Numbered from the stretch's first letter, positions 16,249 through 25,970 are shown. The stretch is 64,000 nucleotides of DNA from Lachnospiraceae bacterium (GCA_015057005.1 SVFF01000004.1:115429-179428); one strand, 5' to 3'. Translations and numbers: made by a program. The notes: generated from the sequence alone by a model not told the origin.

Positions 16249-17961
16249 TTATTTCACGATCTCCACACCTGCAGGTGCGTCAATCTCCGTCTGCACAGTA
16301 CCGTCTGCAAGCTTTGTGTGGCTGATGGTCACTACACCGTAAGGGGTAGGATAAGTACCCTTTGCATACTCCAAATCGCCCAGATGGGGCTCAATGCGAA
16401 GCTTCTTACAGCCGGCTTCCTCCACGGTCACACCCAGCACATAGTGGGTCATATAAGGACAGGGGCCGGAGGACCAGCCGTGACATAAGCTGTGACGGAA
16501 GGAAACATAACAGTAAGCTCCCCAATCACCGTGGATGTCCACTTTGCCCTCGGGCACGATCTCATCGATAGGAGCTGCATTCTCCATCCAATCCAGATTA
16601 AAGTCCTCCCAGAAGGTGGTAGCCCCCATCTTCAGCATGCCGCCCCAGTACTCCTTCATGGCATCCAGTGCTCCCTGATAATCTCCCGCCAGAGCCTTGG
16701 CCTTCAGCAGGTAATATCCCAGGAAAGTGGAATAACCATGGGCACCGTTTACGGCGATCAGATTCTCGTTAGTCTCCTTGGCGTCTGCCAGACCGGCCAG
16801 CACCAGCATAGCAGCGGCAGTTTTGGAACCGCCTACTGTAGGCACATGAGCTTTCATACGGTCTGCTGCTTCCAGACAAGAAGCAGCCAGTTCCGTCTGG
16901 CCAAGAATCTCCATCAGGGTTGCGCCCTTTTCCAGACCCTGCTTTATAAGTCCCTGCATACCTGCATGGGTAGCCTCAGGGTTAGCCAGGGTAGGCCAAT
17001 CCAGGAATTTTGAAGGGATCTGTTCCACTCCATTTTCATCCACCAGTTTCACCAGATTGGAGAGAAGCTTGATCATATACTCTTTCTGCTCCTGCAGATA
17101 TGCCAGATCCCCAACACCCATGTACCAATCGTAGTGGATCAGAAGCCACCACACAGAATAAGGGGGATAACCGTTCATCCAGGTCATTTTCTCTTCGGTG
17201 ATGGGAGCATCTTCTCTTGCCACATCCAGGGACTTGGGCACTACCTCATTATAGCCAAAGGCAGACAGGATCGTCATAACCTCCGTGTGCATATCGCCAA
17301 TCCAGATCAGACGGTCACGCTTGATGCCGTCCCACAGATACTCCTGCATATTCAAATGTGCGGTGTATGCTGCAGTATCCCAGATCTTATTCAGCAAAGG
17401 ATCGGAGCACTCAAAAGAACCCAGATATTCAATATCTCTGAAAATGAAGGTGGCATTTACACTTTTCAGTTCTAATACTGCCTCCTCATCCAGCAGGTCA
17501 ATGCGCATAAAGCGGAATCCGGACTCATTGGTCTCAGGAGCACAATAGAATCCCACGTTCATCACCATATCACGGTTTGCATGATCGTTGGTGGTATTCT
17601 TCACACCCAGGTCTGTCATGGCCTCCATTACGGACTCGCCGAAGCGCACTCTGATATTAGCTCTCTTGTTCGCGCTGACAACACCCTTCACCATAATGCG
17701 CACACTTCCGTGCAGCTCCATACCATAGTCCACCAGAATGGATGCTTTGGGGGAACCTGGCTTATTCACCATTCTACAGACCGGGTTATCTCCGAAAGAA
17801 ATCTGCTCTGCTCTGGCAAGCAGCAAATTTTCTTCGCCGTGTATGTCCGCGCCCTCCTCCTTAGAGGTCCATACCACACGGGTGGGAGTAACATAGCGTC
17901 GCGCACGCACGTCGGGATCCTTGCCCTTCAAAACAGGATATTTATCGTAAATTCTTGCCAT
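16249..17961 (-). CDS. GH78-like alpha-L-rhamnosidase, short form (copy 2)
   Basis: 570 residues and clearly a tandem duplicate of the 14509-16227 protein: long identical stretches cover the barrel and the last 100 residues, including WDGIKRDRLIWIGDMHTE and DFNLDWMENAAPIDE. Differences concentrate in residues 75-165 and 330-400, regions that would line the substrate groove, suggesting two related specificities. It is the promoter-proximal gene, with AAAGGGA upstream of its ATG. The region upstream holds two 30-bp direct repeats (18017-18084) that look like operator sites. As with copy 1, the fold is well supported and rhamnose specificity is inferred from the family. Confidence 0.85.
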   Translation of the reverse strand: MARIYDKYPVLKGKDPDVRARRYVTPTRVVWTSKEEGADIHGEENLLLARAEQISFGDNPVCRMVNKPGSPKASILVDYGMELHGSVRIMVKGVVSANKRANIRVRFGESVMEAMTDLGVKNTTNDHANRDMVMNVGFYCAPETNESGFRFMRIDLLDEEAVLELKSVNATFIFRDIEYLGSFECSDPLLNKIWDTAAYTAHLNMQEYLWDGIKRDRLIWIGDMHTEVMTILSAFGYNEVVPKSLDVAREDAPITEEKMTWMNGYPPYSVWWLLIHYDWYMGVGDLAYLQEQKEYMIKLLSNLVKLVDENGVEQIPSKFLDWPTLANPEATHAGMQGLIKQGLEKGATLMEILGQTELAASCLEAADRMKAHVPTVGGSKTAAAMLVLAGLADAKETNENLIAVNGAHGYSTFLGYYLLKAKALAGDYQGALDAMKEYWGGMLKMGATTFWEDFNLDWMENAAPIDEIVPEGKVDIHGDWGAYCYVSFRHSLCHGWSSGPCPYMTHYVLGVTVEEAGCKKLRIEPHLGDLEYAKGTYPTPYGVVTISHTKLADGTVQTEIDAPAGVEIVK

Positions 17962-18016
17962 AGTGTCTTTCCCTTTCTCACTCTTTGTATACTTGTTGCT
18001 TACTTTTCCTTTTCGC

Positions 18017-18084
18017 TTTTTGCAATTTAGAGTTTCCTATTTTACCGCTCAGGTTTGCAAAATATTGTAGTCCTATTTTACCAA
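18017..18084. promoter_or_regulatory. Two 30-bp direct repeats upstream of the GH78-like pair
   Basis: TCCTATTTTACC occurs at 18035-18046 and 18071-18082, 36 bp apart. Each is preceded by a TTTGCAA-type half (18018-18024 and 18054-18060), so the whole unit of about 30 bp is repeated in the same orientation. The array sits 60-120 bp upstream of the 17961 start. Direct-repeat pairs of this size are typical of AraC-type regulators; no AraC gene is visible in this window. Confidence 0.45.
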
Positions 18085-18095
18085 AATGGTCTTTC

Positions 18096-19823
18096 TTATG
18101 CAAGCTGTAAGGTGCCCGCTGTCACCAACTTTCCCGATTTTCTGTGGTACAGCAGGATATCCGTTCCGGTCAGATCAAGCCTTACACTGTCACCGATGCG
18201 GTAGGTCACGCTGCCGAACACCACGCCGGTCAAAAGGAATTCTCCCACTTTAAGCTTTATGGTGGACTCCATGCCGGTGGGCATAGCGCCATAGATTTCT
18301 GCCGTGATGCCCGGACTGTGCCCAACCGCTTCCCTGCCAACATCTGCCGTGTCCGGACCGACTGTCACTGTTTCCGGGTCGGCCGCTTTCACTCCGCCAC
18401 TAAGCACAATGGCCTCCGGCCGTATCCCCAGCACGAAATCATCATCCAAAACCGCGCAATCCTCCCTGAGACCATAATCTTCCTCGTTGACCCTGGGAAT
18501 GTGATAGCGGAACACCTCGTCTTTATTGCTTTTCTCCACCGCTTTTTTATCCCGGGCAAACACACCTGCCCGCCCAGAAACTTCTTCCGCCTCGCGTCGG
18601 CACTGCGCAAGCCAATCTTGCATATTCAGCGGACTGACCGGGACAAACATTGCCTTTTGCCCCTCCAAAAAGGACAGGACGAAATTGCCGCCTGTCTCTT
18701 GGTTCCCCTTGGCCTCCACCAAATTGATGGAAGGGTTCCCCACAAAATCAGCCACGAACAGATTGGCAGGACGATTGTACACCTGAAGCGGCTCCTCGTA
18801 CTGCTGGAGAACGCCGTTTTCCAGCAGACAGATGCCGGTAGCCAGTGTCATTGCCTCCATCTGATTGTGGGTCACATAGACAAAAGTACTGCCTGTCTCC
18901 ACATGCAGACGCTGCAGCTCATAGCGCATCTCCAGACGAAGTTTTGCGTCCAGATTGGACAAGGGTTCGTCCATAAACAGCACCTCAGGCCCCGGAGCCA
19001 AAGTCCTGGCGATGGCCACTCTCTGTTGCTGACCTCCCGACAATTCCGCCGGGTAACGGTCCATGAACATCCCTATCTTTACAATGCGGGCTACTCTTCT
19101 GACTGCCAGATCAAGTTCCTCCGGATGGAGCTTGCGCAGCCGCAGATGCTCCTGCCCATCCGAAAGCACCGCAAAATCCGGGCCCAATTTCTGCCCTTTC
19201 CGGACATACCCGTGACGGCGCTCTTCCAGCGCTGCCTCCAACTCCGCAAGCTTCCTTTCCGCTTCCTTTCCCGGATCCTGAGCCTCATACAGTCTCAGTG
19301 CCGCCAGTTTCCTGGCCGTGTAAATCGAAACAGTGAAACCATCCATCAGCTTCAGATGCAGCTTGTCTGCGTCCAGATTGCCCTTTTTGTCGATGCAATC
19401 CCCCGTCATCTTCAGTATTTTCCCGGCGTTTTTCAGCGCCCGGATCTGATCCGCCAGGGTCTTGGCCTCAAAATCACACACCGGCAGTTCCTCTTTGATA
19501 TTGTGGAGACCGAAAGCAATATTCCGATACACAGTCATATTGGGCCACAGGGCATAATTTTGAAACAAAAAGCCCACCTTCCGCTTATTGGCCGGCACAT
19601 TGATCCCTGCCTTACTGTCGAACACCACTCTGTCTCCAATGGTGATCCGCCCTTCCGTAGGTGTCTCCAACCCGGCGATCATCCGCAAAGTGGTAGTCTT
19701 ACCGCAGCCGGAAGGCCCCAGCAGGGTGATAAAAGAATTGTCCGGGATTTCCAGATCCAAATGATCCACAGCATAAAAACGGCCCCATCTTTTCGTCACA
19801 TTTTCCAATTTAATATTCGGCAT
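18096..19823 (-). CDS. ABC importer ATPase with a large insertion in the helical domain
   Basis: Energises the importer formed with the two genes upstream. Walker A GPSGCGKTT (36-44), Q-loop FQNYALWP (Q88), signature LSGGQQQR (261-268), Walker B VLFMDEP (281-287), H-loop histidine in VTHNQME (H319), then a C-terminal TOBE-type regulatory region to residue 575. Q-loop and signature are normally about 45-50 residues apart; here about 170 residues separate them. The extra, mostly charged helical segment (about 108-235) sits inside the helical subdomain. All catalytic motifs are intact, so it is probably functional. Ribosome site GGAGGG; the permease stop is 4 bp upstream. Confidence 0.9.
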   Translation of the reverse strand: MPNIKLENVTKRWGRFYAVDHLDLEIPDNSFITLLGPSGCGKTTTLRMIAGLETPTEGRITIGDRVVFDSKAGINVPANKRKVGFLFQNYALWPNMTVYRNIAFGLHNIKEELPVCDFEAKTLADQIRALKNAGKILKMTGDCIDKKGNLDADKLHLKLMDGFTVSIYTARKLAALRLYEAQDPGKEAERKLAELEAALEERRHGYVRKGQKLGPDFAVLSDGQEHLRLRKLHPEELDLAVRRVARIVKIGMFMDRYPAELSGGQQQRVAIARTLAPGPEVLFMDEPLSNLDAKLRLEMRYELQRLHVETGSTFVYVTHNQMEAMTLATGICLLENGVLQQYEEPLQVYNRPANLFVADFVGNPSINLVEAKGNQETGGNFVLSFLEGQKAMFVPVSPLNMQDWLAQCRREAEEVSGRAGVFARDKKAVEKSNKDEVFRYHIPRVNEEDYGLREDCAVLDDDFVLGIRPEAIVLSGGVKAADPETVTVGPDTADVGREAVGHSPGITAEIYGAMPTGMESTIKLKVGEFLLTGVVFGSVTYRIGDSVRLDLTGTDILLYHRKSGKLVTAGTLQLA

Positions 19824-19827
19824 ATCA

Positions 19828-21636
19828 TCACCCTCCCACTCCCGCGTCCAGACTTGCTCCGGTCAGTTTGTTGACCAGCCCGTTGGATAACAGAATCGTT
19901 ACGATCAGTATCAAATTGATGGCGCTGGAAAAAGCATACAGCCCCATTTCATCAAAATAATCCAGGGTAGTGGAAAGAATAAATCCCTGGGTACACAACA
20001 ATAAAAACAGCGAAAGCTCCCTCAGAGAAGTCATAAAAGGCAAAAGAAAACCGCTGATGATAGAAGTCTTCTGGATAGGGATGATAATGCAGCACATTCT
20101 TTTGATCCAGGGTACATTCTGGATCAAAGCAGCCTCCTCGATCTCATCACTGAGCTGCAGCATGGAGTTCAATGCACTCTTGCCGGCAAAAGGAATATAC
20201 TTAATGGTACCCGCAATGATTAGCAGGGTGTAGGTATTGAATAAATTGATCCTCTCGTTGGAAAATAGAATAAACAAAGCTGCTCCCACTGCAATGGAAG
20301 GCATCAGGTAAGGCAGAAAGGCCATGCCATTCACATAAGCCGCCCACTTGCTCCTGCGCCGTTTGGACACTGCATATCCCAAAAGCGTTCCGATGGTGCC
20401 TGAAAGCAATGCACACCACCCGGCCACCCACAGCGTCCCGCCAAAGGCCTTCCAGATCATGGAATTGTACAGGATTCCCTGCTGCCCATAAAGGGCTCCC
20501 GGCGCCACCGTATCATTGGTTAGCCACCACTTGGCAGTCAGATTGCTCAGATCACCGGTGTACAGGAAACTGTAATCCCCGGGATTGGGCAGAAAGGTCT
20601 CCAGCGCAAAGGAGACAATGGGGAATATCCCCGTAAAAAAAGTCAGCACCGCGAAAATAATCCCTGCTGCGTATTTTCCCATTTTCCCCAGATCAATCTT
20701 AGACAGCTGCCCTGCTTTGCCGGTGACTGTGGTATAATTTTTCCGGCTCTTCAAGCTGACCTGATTCATTGCCAGGATTGCCACACCAAATACCATCATA
20801 ACAATCGCCAGGATACTGGCCTCCCCGGTGTACTTGGAGTTCATGGACAGATACTTGGTGGAAAGGGTGGTCAGCCCCAGATAATGAGGCACCGGATAAC
20901 TTCCCATGGCACTTCCGAACACCAGCAGGATCGTAGAGAGAATGGCCGGCTTTACCAAGGGCAGTGTCACCCGGAACATAGTCTTTAATCGAGGTGTGTC
21001 TAAAATTGCCGCCGCCTCCTCCAGATTGGCATCCATATTGCGGAAAATACTGCCGATCAGTATGTAGGCAAAAGGAGCATAATGCAGCCCCAGCACGATG
21101 GCACTGGGCACCAGCCCCTGGCACCACCATTTGGGAGCATAAATTCCAAACAGGGATGCCAGCAGACCATTGGAGGTGCCTACCACCGCATTACTGTCAA
21201 ACACATTCTGCCATACCACCGCCAGGGTCCATTGGGGCATGATAAAGGGGAAAATAAAAATGCTGCTCAAATACTTTTTGAATTTCATATTGGTCCTGGT
21301 CACCAAAAAAGCAAACGAGCCGCCATACAAAATGGCGATCAGGCAAGTACCCACCGCCAGCTGCAAAGTGGTCCACAATGGTCTCCACAGATTATTCACT
21401 GCCTGCTTGCCGGTAAATAAATCCACATAATTGACCATCGAAAACCCTTGGGTTTTCCCGGTCAGATGGGCATCGATGGTGCCCGGATGGATGGCGAAGG
21501 TGTCCTTCACGATCGCCACCACCGGTGCAACAGTAGTAAAAGTCAGCAGGATGCCAAATAATAAAAGTATCGTGTTTTGCGGCTTGGCTAAAACGAAAGT
21601 CAGCCGATTCCAAAGCCTTGCCTGTCTGCTGAACAT
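19828..21636 (-). CDS. ABC importer permease, fused two-domain (FbpB/ThiP-like)
   Basis: Both membrane halves of an importer in one 602-residue chain. Each half ends with an EAA-type loop that docks on the ATPase: LEEAAAILDTPRLKTMFRV near 205-225 and IEEAALIQNVPWIKRMCCI near 515-535. Around twelve hydrophobic segments are visible. This fused layout is characteristic of Fe3+, thiamine, 2-aminoethylphosphonate and related importers rather than sugar importers. AGGAGAG precedes the ATG. The lipoprotein gene lies 14 bp upstream and the ATPase 4 bp downstream, giving a complete three-gene transporter. Confidence 0.88.
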   Translation of the reverse strand: MFSRQARLWNRLTFVLAKPQNTILLLFGILLTFTTVAPVVAIVKDTFAIHPGTIDAHLTGKTQGFSMVNYVDLFTGKQAVNNLWRPLWTTLQLAVGTCLIAILYGGSFAFLVTRTNMKFKKYLSSIFIFPFIMPQWTLAVVWQNVFDSNAVVGTSNGLLASLFGIYAPKWWCQGLVPSAIVLGLHYAPFAYILIGSIFRNMDANLEEAAAILDTPRLKTMFRVTLPLVKPAILSTILLVFGSAMGSYPVPHYLGLTTLSTKYLSMNSKYTGEASILAIVMMVFGVAILAMNQVSLKSRKNYTTVTGKAGQLSKIDLGKMGKYAAGIIFAVLTFFTGIFPIVSFALETFLPNPGDYSFLYTGDLSNLTAKWWLTNDTVAPGALYGQQGILYNSMIWKAFGGTLWVAGWCALLSGTIGTLLGYAVSKRRRSKWAAYVNGMAFLPYLMPSIAVGAALFILFSNERINLFNTYTLLIIAGTIKYIPFAGKSALNSMLQLSDEIEEAALIQNVPWIKRMCCIIIPIQKTSIISGFLLPFMTSLRELSLFLLLCTQGFILSTTLDYFDEMGLYAFSSAINLILIVTILLSNGLVNKLTGASLDAGVGG

Positions 21637-21650
21637 AGCGTACTCTCCTT

Positions 21651-23018
21651 TTATTCTGCGGGCGCATCACTATACTTGGTCAACAGCTCGATCCAGCTTC
21701 CCACTGTAAAAGCCACGGAAGAACAATATTCTGCATCCTCCAACACAAGCTTCCCATCAGTGGTCCACCACTCATAGCCTCTGTCGTTTTTGGCTTCAAA
21801 CTCCAACTCACCGGCCTCATTGTAACCACCCTTGCTGTGATTGTAAACAGCCTCGATGGCAACTGCCAACTCCGGATTGGAAGCATAAGCACCCATGTCC
21901 TTACCCCAGGCACTGAAACCATCCTCGGTACAGGTCATATAGGCAATAAAAGCACACGCCGTCCAGGGAAGAGGACTGTTATCGGTAACAAACAGATAAT
22001 GACTGTAACCATAGCCACCGATGCCCTGATAACCGTCCTGGTAAGCCGCCACTTTAATATTGTTTACAGACACCCCCGCAGACTCCTCCACGGAACGCAG
22101 CTTGGAGTACACCAGCAGACCACTCTGATCCGTAGCAGAATCCGTCACCAAAGTATTGCAGATAGGGCCGTCATCGGTCTGGGCATTGTAATTCTCCACC
22201 CAGAGCTTGATCCAGGCCAGGGCATACTTGCCGTTCTCGCCCAGCCCCAAATCTGCCGCATCTGTAGTCATAGCCTCGATCACAGGTGCCAAGTATGCTT
22301 TCGCATCTTCATCCAGCACATCGTAAGCTTCTTTCAGCCAGCCGGCATAAGTATCATGTGTCAGCATATACAAAAAGTTTTTGCCCACAATCTCCGAATC
22401 GATGTCCATATACAAGGGATGATTTCCCTCCGCCACAAAATCCCAGCAGTTGTCATAAGTCACCGTACCGGTGCTGTTGTACATAAACACCTTGTTCACT
22501 GTCTGCATGGGCAGATACCCCGTATATTCTTCTGTTTTGATGCCATTTTCCTTGGCCCACTCCAAAGGCACATATGTATCCAGGATCCCGGTCTCCACCA
22601 TCTTGGACCGGATCTGATTGCCGTCCTGTATCAGAGTCATGGCAAAGGTACCTTCCGATTTTAAGGAATCAGCAGTCAGCTGCTCGAAAATCTTGTTGTT
22701 CTTGGGCTGCTGCCACTCAAATTCCATGGAGTAATCAGCGTCCAGTGACTGCAGATATTCAATAAATAAAGGAAGCGCAGTCTTACCCCGGCTGGAGTTG
22801 CCCACACCATAGAATGTCTTCCTGTTGGATTCCTCAATGGCTTTCATGGCCAACTCCTCTAAAGTAAGTTGCTGCGCTTCCTTGATAATTTTTTCTGTTT
22901 CACTCTCCGCCCCGGCCCCTGTTTGTACCTCTTTGGGACCGCCTGCGGCTCCGCATCCTGCCAGCAGCCCGGTAGCCAGTACCGCCGACAACATGAATGC
23001 TACCAATTTTTTCTTCAT
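21651..23018 (-). CDS. Substrate-binding lipoprotein of the 18-23 kb ABC importer
   Basis: Extracellular solute-binding protein anchored by a lipid. The N-terminus has a lysine-rich stretch, a hydrophobic core and the lipobox LLAGC. Start placed at ATG 23018, because AGGAGG lies 7 bp upstream of it; the ATG at 23024 is too close and an in-frame upstream start at 23057 has no site. About 455 residues, consistent with class F or D binding proteins of fused-permease importers. Conserved-looking tryptophans and acidic residues dominate the second half. The ligand is not predictable; Fe3+ chelates, phosphonates or a sugar acid remain possible. A MarR regulator gene lies just upstream (same strand, 93 bp gap). 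Confidence 0.85.
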   Translation of the reverse strand: MKKKLVAFMLSAVLATGLLAGCGAAGGPKEVQTGAGAESETEKIIKEAQQLTLEELAMKAIEESNRKTFYGVGNSSRGKTALPLFIEYLQSLDADYSMEFEWQQPKNNKIFEQLTADSLKSEGTFAMTLIQDGNQIRSKMVETGILDTYVPLEWAKENGIKTEEYTGYLPMQTVNKVFMYNSTGTVTYDNCWDFVAEGNHPLYMDIDSEIVGKNFLYMLTHDTYAGWLKEAYDVLDEDAKAYLAPVIEAMTTDAADLGLGENGKYALAWIKLWVENYNAQTDDGPICNTLVTDSATDQSGLLVYSKLRSVEESAGVSVNNIKVAAYQDGYQGIGGYGYSHYLFVTDNSPLPWTACAFIAYMTCTEDGFSAWGKDMGAYASNPELAVAIEAVYNHSKGGYNEAGELEFEAKNDRGYEWWTTDGKLVLEDAEYCSSVAFTVGSWIELLTKYSDAPAE

Positions 23019-23111
23019 TTTCATACCTCCTATTAGGTTTTGAGGAAAATCAGACAAACTCCCCTATTCCTAATATATGCTTGTCCGGGTATGAAATATG
23101 CCTAAAACATC

Positions 23112-23549
23112 TTATTTTTCAGTTTCTTCCCTGAGCAGATCCCGGATCTTATCCAACAGCAGGATCATCTCCTCCGCTTTCTCAGGTGTAATGGCTTCCG
23201 TGATCTTCTCATCCACCACACGCAGCCTCTCCAGGATCCTGACCGCGGTCTCCTGTCCCTTTTCCGTAAGGAACAGCTTGGTATATCTTCTGTCAGCCTC
23301 GTCAGTCTCCTTCTCCACATAACCGTCGGCCAGCATATCCTTCAGAGTCTGATTCACAGCCGCCGTAGTCACATTGCAGAATTCAGCAATATTTTTCTGA
23401 TTAGCTCCCGGATGTCTGTCCAAAAAAACAATAATCTCCCGATAGGAATCAGAGATACCCAATTCCATGGCAATGGCCTTGGTATGGCACAGCCAGGCCC
23501 GTCTGGTACATCCTATGGCTTTCATTACTGTTCTTTTCCTACAATCCAT
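23112..23549 (-). CDS. MarR-family transcriptional regulator
   Basis: 145 residues with the winged-helix layout of MarR: recognition region QKNIAEFCNVTTAAVNQTLK (about 50-70) followed by wing DGYVEKETDEADRRYTKL, the D-x-R signature of the family. It should act as a dimer and release DNA on ligand binding. Start ATG 23549 has GGAG six bases upstream; an ATG eight codons in is a weaker alternative. It lies between the LCP gene and the importer operon on the same strand, so it may control the importer at 18-23 kb. The inducer is unknown. Confidence 0.85.
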   Translation of the reverse strand: MDCRKRTVMKAIGCTRRAWLCHTKAIAMELGISDSYREIIVFLDRHPGANQKNIAEFCNVTTAAVNQTLKDMLADGYVEKETDEADRRYTKLFLTEKGQETAVRILERLRVVDEKITEAITPEKAEEMILLLDKIRDLLREETEK

Positions 23550-23624
23550 ACGCTTCTCCGTTTCTTTTTACTTCCTCTGCCCGAGGTTCCCTTCTCCATA
23601 TCTTTTGACTGACGCTGTCTGGCT

Positions 23625-24743
23625 CTATTCTTCCTCTTCCAGCACAAAATCCTTCAATGCGTTACGATTCTCCTCAAAATCTATACCCAGAACGGCCATG
23701 CCTTTGACACGCATATGCTGATAAGAGCCATCCACGGGCAATCTGTGAGATTCCAGATCATACTGCAGATACTCTACTGACTTGACCATCAGTGAAAGAA
23801 TTTCTCCCTGTGTCATATTGGTCTTTACCATCGGTAAAACAGTATTCAACAGATCATCCAATTCCAACAGATTCAAAGTCTTAGCCTTCTCAAAAATCTT
23901 GGCAATCACTGTTCTCTGACGGCTGGTACGATCAAAATCTCCATTTCCTATATGGCGAATTCGTGCATATCCCAGAGCTTGTGTACCATTCAGGTTCTGA
24001 GGTCCACTCTCTGTTACATAATAAGTCTCCTTAGGCCTGCCATTCAACACGTTCATTTCATGCACGCTCTCGTTCAACAGGGAGATTTCTTCCTCTTTTA
24101 CATTAATTTCAATACCGCCAATACTGTCAACAATATCTACAAAGGAATAAAAATCAATGGCTACATATTTCTCAACATCTACATCAAAATTAGTCTCCAC
24201 CGTATCTAACAGCAGACTTCCTCCGCCAAAGGCATATGCCGCATTGATACGATTGTTGTTCTTTCCGGGAATGGACACATAGCAATCACGCATAATGGAG
24301 GTCATATGAATCTTCTCCGTGGCTTCATTCACAGAGCACAAAATCATAACATCTGACCTGCCCACACCGCCTTTCTTGCGGCTATCACAGCCCACCACAA
24401 GGACATTCACAATATCCTTCCAGATATCAGCCTCATGTTCCAATTCTCCCTTCAGCAGCTCTGCCATCTGGGACTCCAGAGCATCAATCTCCTCCTGAGA
24501 AGAATCAGCCTCGCCGCTGGCCGGATCATCCGCCAGCAGTTCTCCCAAAATCTCCTCGTCTGTCAATATCGATTCCTGTAATCCCTCGATATCCACCAAT
24601 TCCTTCCCGGTATCATACTGCACTTTGGACAAGTACGAGTTGATCAGCAATGCGCCTGCCAACCCCATCACCAGAAATAGCGCCAGCACAACACACACTA
24701 TGATAATAATCAGTTTTTTTCGCTTAGACATTTTTCTTCTCAC
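23625..24743 (-). CDS. LytR-CpsA-Psr (LCP) family cell-wall polymer ligase
   Basis: Attaches anionic or capsular polymers from a lipid carrier to peptidoglycan at the outer membrane face. A cytoplasmic basic start, one transmembrane segment (about 10-32), an acidic linker and the LCP domain from about 100. Diagnostic motifs: GCDSRKKGGVGRSDVMIL, the arginine-bearing SIMRDCYVSIPG, and INAAYAFGG, with lipid phosphate-binding arginines visible. The GTG at 24743 or the ATG at 24731 could start translation; neither has a textbook site. It follows a NahK-like kinase gene by only 5 bp, suggesting co-transcription of a kinase and a wall-polymer gene. Confidence 0.9.
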   Translation of the reverse strand: MRRKMSKRKKLIIIIVCVVLALFLVMGLAGALLINSYLSKVQYDTGKELVDIEGLQESILTDEEILGELLADDPASGEADSSQEEIDALESQMAELLKGELEHEADIWKDIVNVLVVGCDSRKKGGVGRSDVMILCSVNEATEKIHMTSIMRDCYVSIPGKNNNRINAAYAFGGGSLLLDTVETNFDVDVEKYVAIDFYSFVDIVDSIGGIEINVKEEEISLLNESVHEMNVLNGRPKETYYVTESGPQNLNGTQALGYARIRHIGNGDFDRTSRQRTVIAKIFEKAKTLNLLELDDLLNTVLPMVKTNMTQGEILSLMVKSVEYLQYDLESHRLPVDGSYQHMRVKGMAVLGIDFEENRNALKDFVLEEEE

Positions 24744-24748
24744 ACCCT

Positions 24749-25864
24749 CTACTTGTCGGCAATCTCCTGCACAATGGCATTCATTTCGTCAAATTTGTCT
24801 ATCATATCCTGAAACAGCGCCAGCTGACAGCGGGTACGCACCAGATTATGCCCGGGATACCGTGTCTTGAAATACTTGTCTCCGGTAATATAATCATCCA
24901 GGAAACGGACTGCCTGCTCCAGCGTGATCGTAACTGCACCCAGTGCCAAGCTCTCCTTTTCAGCATTTGTGAGCAGACCGCCGGCAGCGACGATATACCC
25001 TTCCGCAAATGCACGGAACAGCTCCAAATCCAGGGAAACCTTCGACAGATCAGCCTCATCCTCTGCCGCAGTATTAGCCGCAAAACGGATGGTATCACCG
25101 AAATCATGAGCCGCCAGACCCGGCATCACCGTATCCAGATCGATGACCACCAGGGGCTCCAGGGTATCCTTATCAAACAATACATTATTGGTCTTGGTAT
25201 CATTGTGGGTCACACGCAAAGGCAGTTCACCCCGATCCACCATCACATTTAACCTGCAGCCAAAGTCATAGGCGGCACGGATCACGGCGATCTCCTCCCG
25301 TACCTCATCACACCGGCCGCAAGAATCCTCCGCCACATGGGCAAAGAAAGTCTCCAGTCTCTGTCTGGTATCGTGAAAATGAGGGATCGTTTCAAAAAGC
25401 TGGGAAGCATCAAAATCCGCCAACTGTCTGGCAAACTGACCGAAAGCCTTTCCTGCCATCTTCAATACCTTGGGATCGTCCGCCACATCAAAAGACACCG
25501 AATCTGCGATAAAATTGCTGAGACGCCAGAACTCGCCCTCTTTTAATACATAGTAATTGCGCCCCTCTGCAGTATGGTGAAAATGCAGTCTGGTCCGACG
25601 TCCTGTAATTCCTTGGATTGCATTTTTCCTGCGGATGTGCTCCGTCACCAATTCTATATTGTGCATGACCCTCTCAGGGTTCTTAAATACATACGCATTG
25701 ACACACTGAACCAGATAGTCCTTTTTCTCCTGACCATCCTGACACATCACGTAATAAGTAGAGTTAATATTGCCGCTGGTCAGCGCACGGTATTCCACAA
25801 TCTCACCGGGAATGCGAAATGCCTTACAAACCTGCCGCAAAGTTGATTCTATATTCATGGGCAT
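24749..25864 (-). CDS. Sugar 1-kinase of the APH fold, NahK-like (copy 1)
   Basis: 371 residues with the aminoglycoside-phosphotransferase fold: catalytic loop VTHNDTKTNNVLFD (D and N positioned as in APH kinases) and metal motif VIDLDTVMPG. Similarity in plan to bifidobacterial N-acetylhexosamine 1-kinase suggests phosphorylation of GlcNAc/GalNAc or another hexose at C1. It is a close paralogue of the 26043-27158 gene: more than half the residues appear identical, and the divergence is spread along the chain. AAAGGA precedes the ATG at 25864. The LCP gene lies 5 bp downstream. Homoserine or choline kinase-like activity cannot be excluded, but context and motif spacing favour a sugar. Confidence 0.8.
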   Translation of the reverse strand: MPMNIESTLRQVCKAFRIPGEIVEYRALTSGNINSTYYVMCQDGQEKKDYLVQCVNAYVFKNPERVMHNIELVTEHIRRKNAIQGITGRRTRLHFHHTAEGRNYYVLKEGEFWRLSNFIADSVSFDVADDPKVLKMAGKAFGQFARQLADFDASQLFETIPHFHDTRQRLETFFAHVAEDSCGRCDEVREEIAVIRAAYDFGCRLNVMVDRGELPLRVTHNDTKTNNVLFDKDTLEPLVVIDLDTVMPGLAAHDFGDTIRFAANTAAEDEADLSKVSLDLELFRAFAEGYIVAAGGLLTNAEKESLALGAVTITLEQAVRFLDDYITGDKYFKTRYPGHNLVRTRCQLALFQDMIDKFDEMNAIVQEIADK

Positions 25865-25970
25865 TATTTTCCTTTCAAAATAATTGCCTCAATATTATAG
25901 CATACTTTTCCGGATTTGTGAGGATTATTTACGAAAACATAAGAATTTTAGTACTTAGAACAAAACAAAC

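Noticed and set aside
18144..19874. 576-codon open frame antisense to the ABC ATPase gene
   Set aside because: It mirrors the codon bias of the sense gene, has no recognisable domain, and the sense gene has all ABC motifs.
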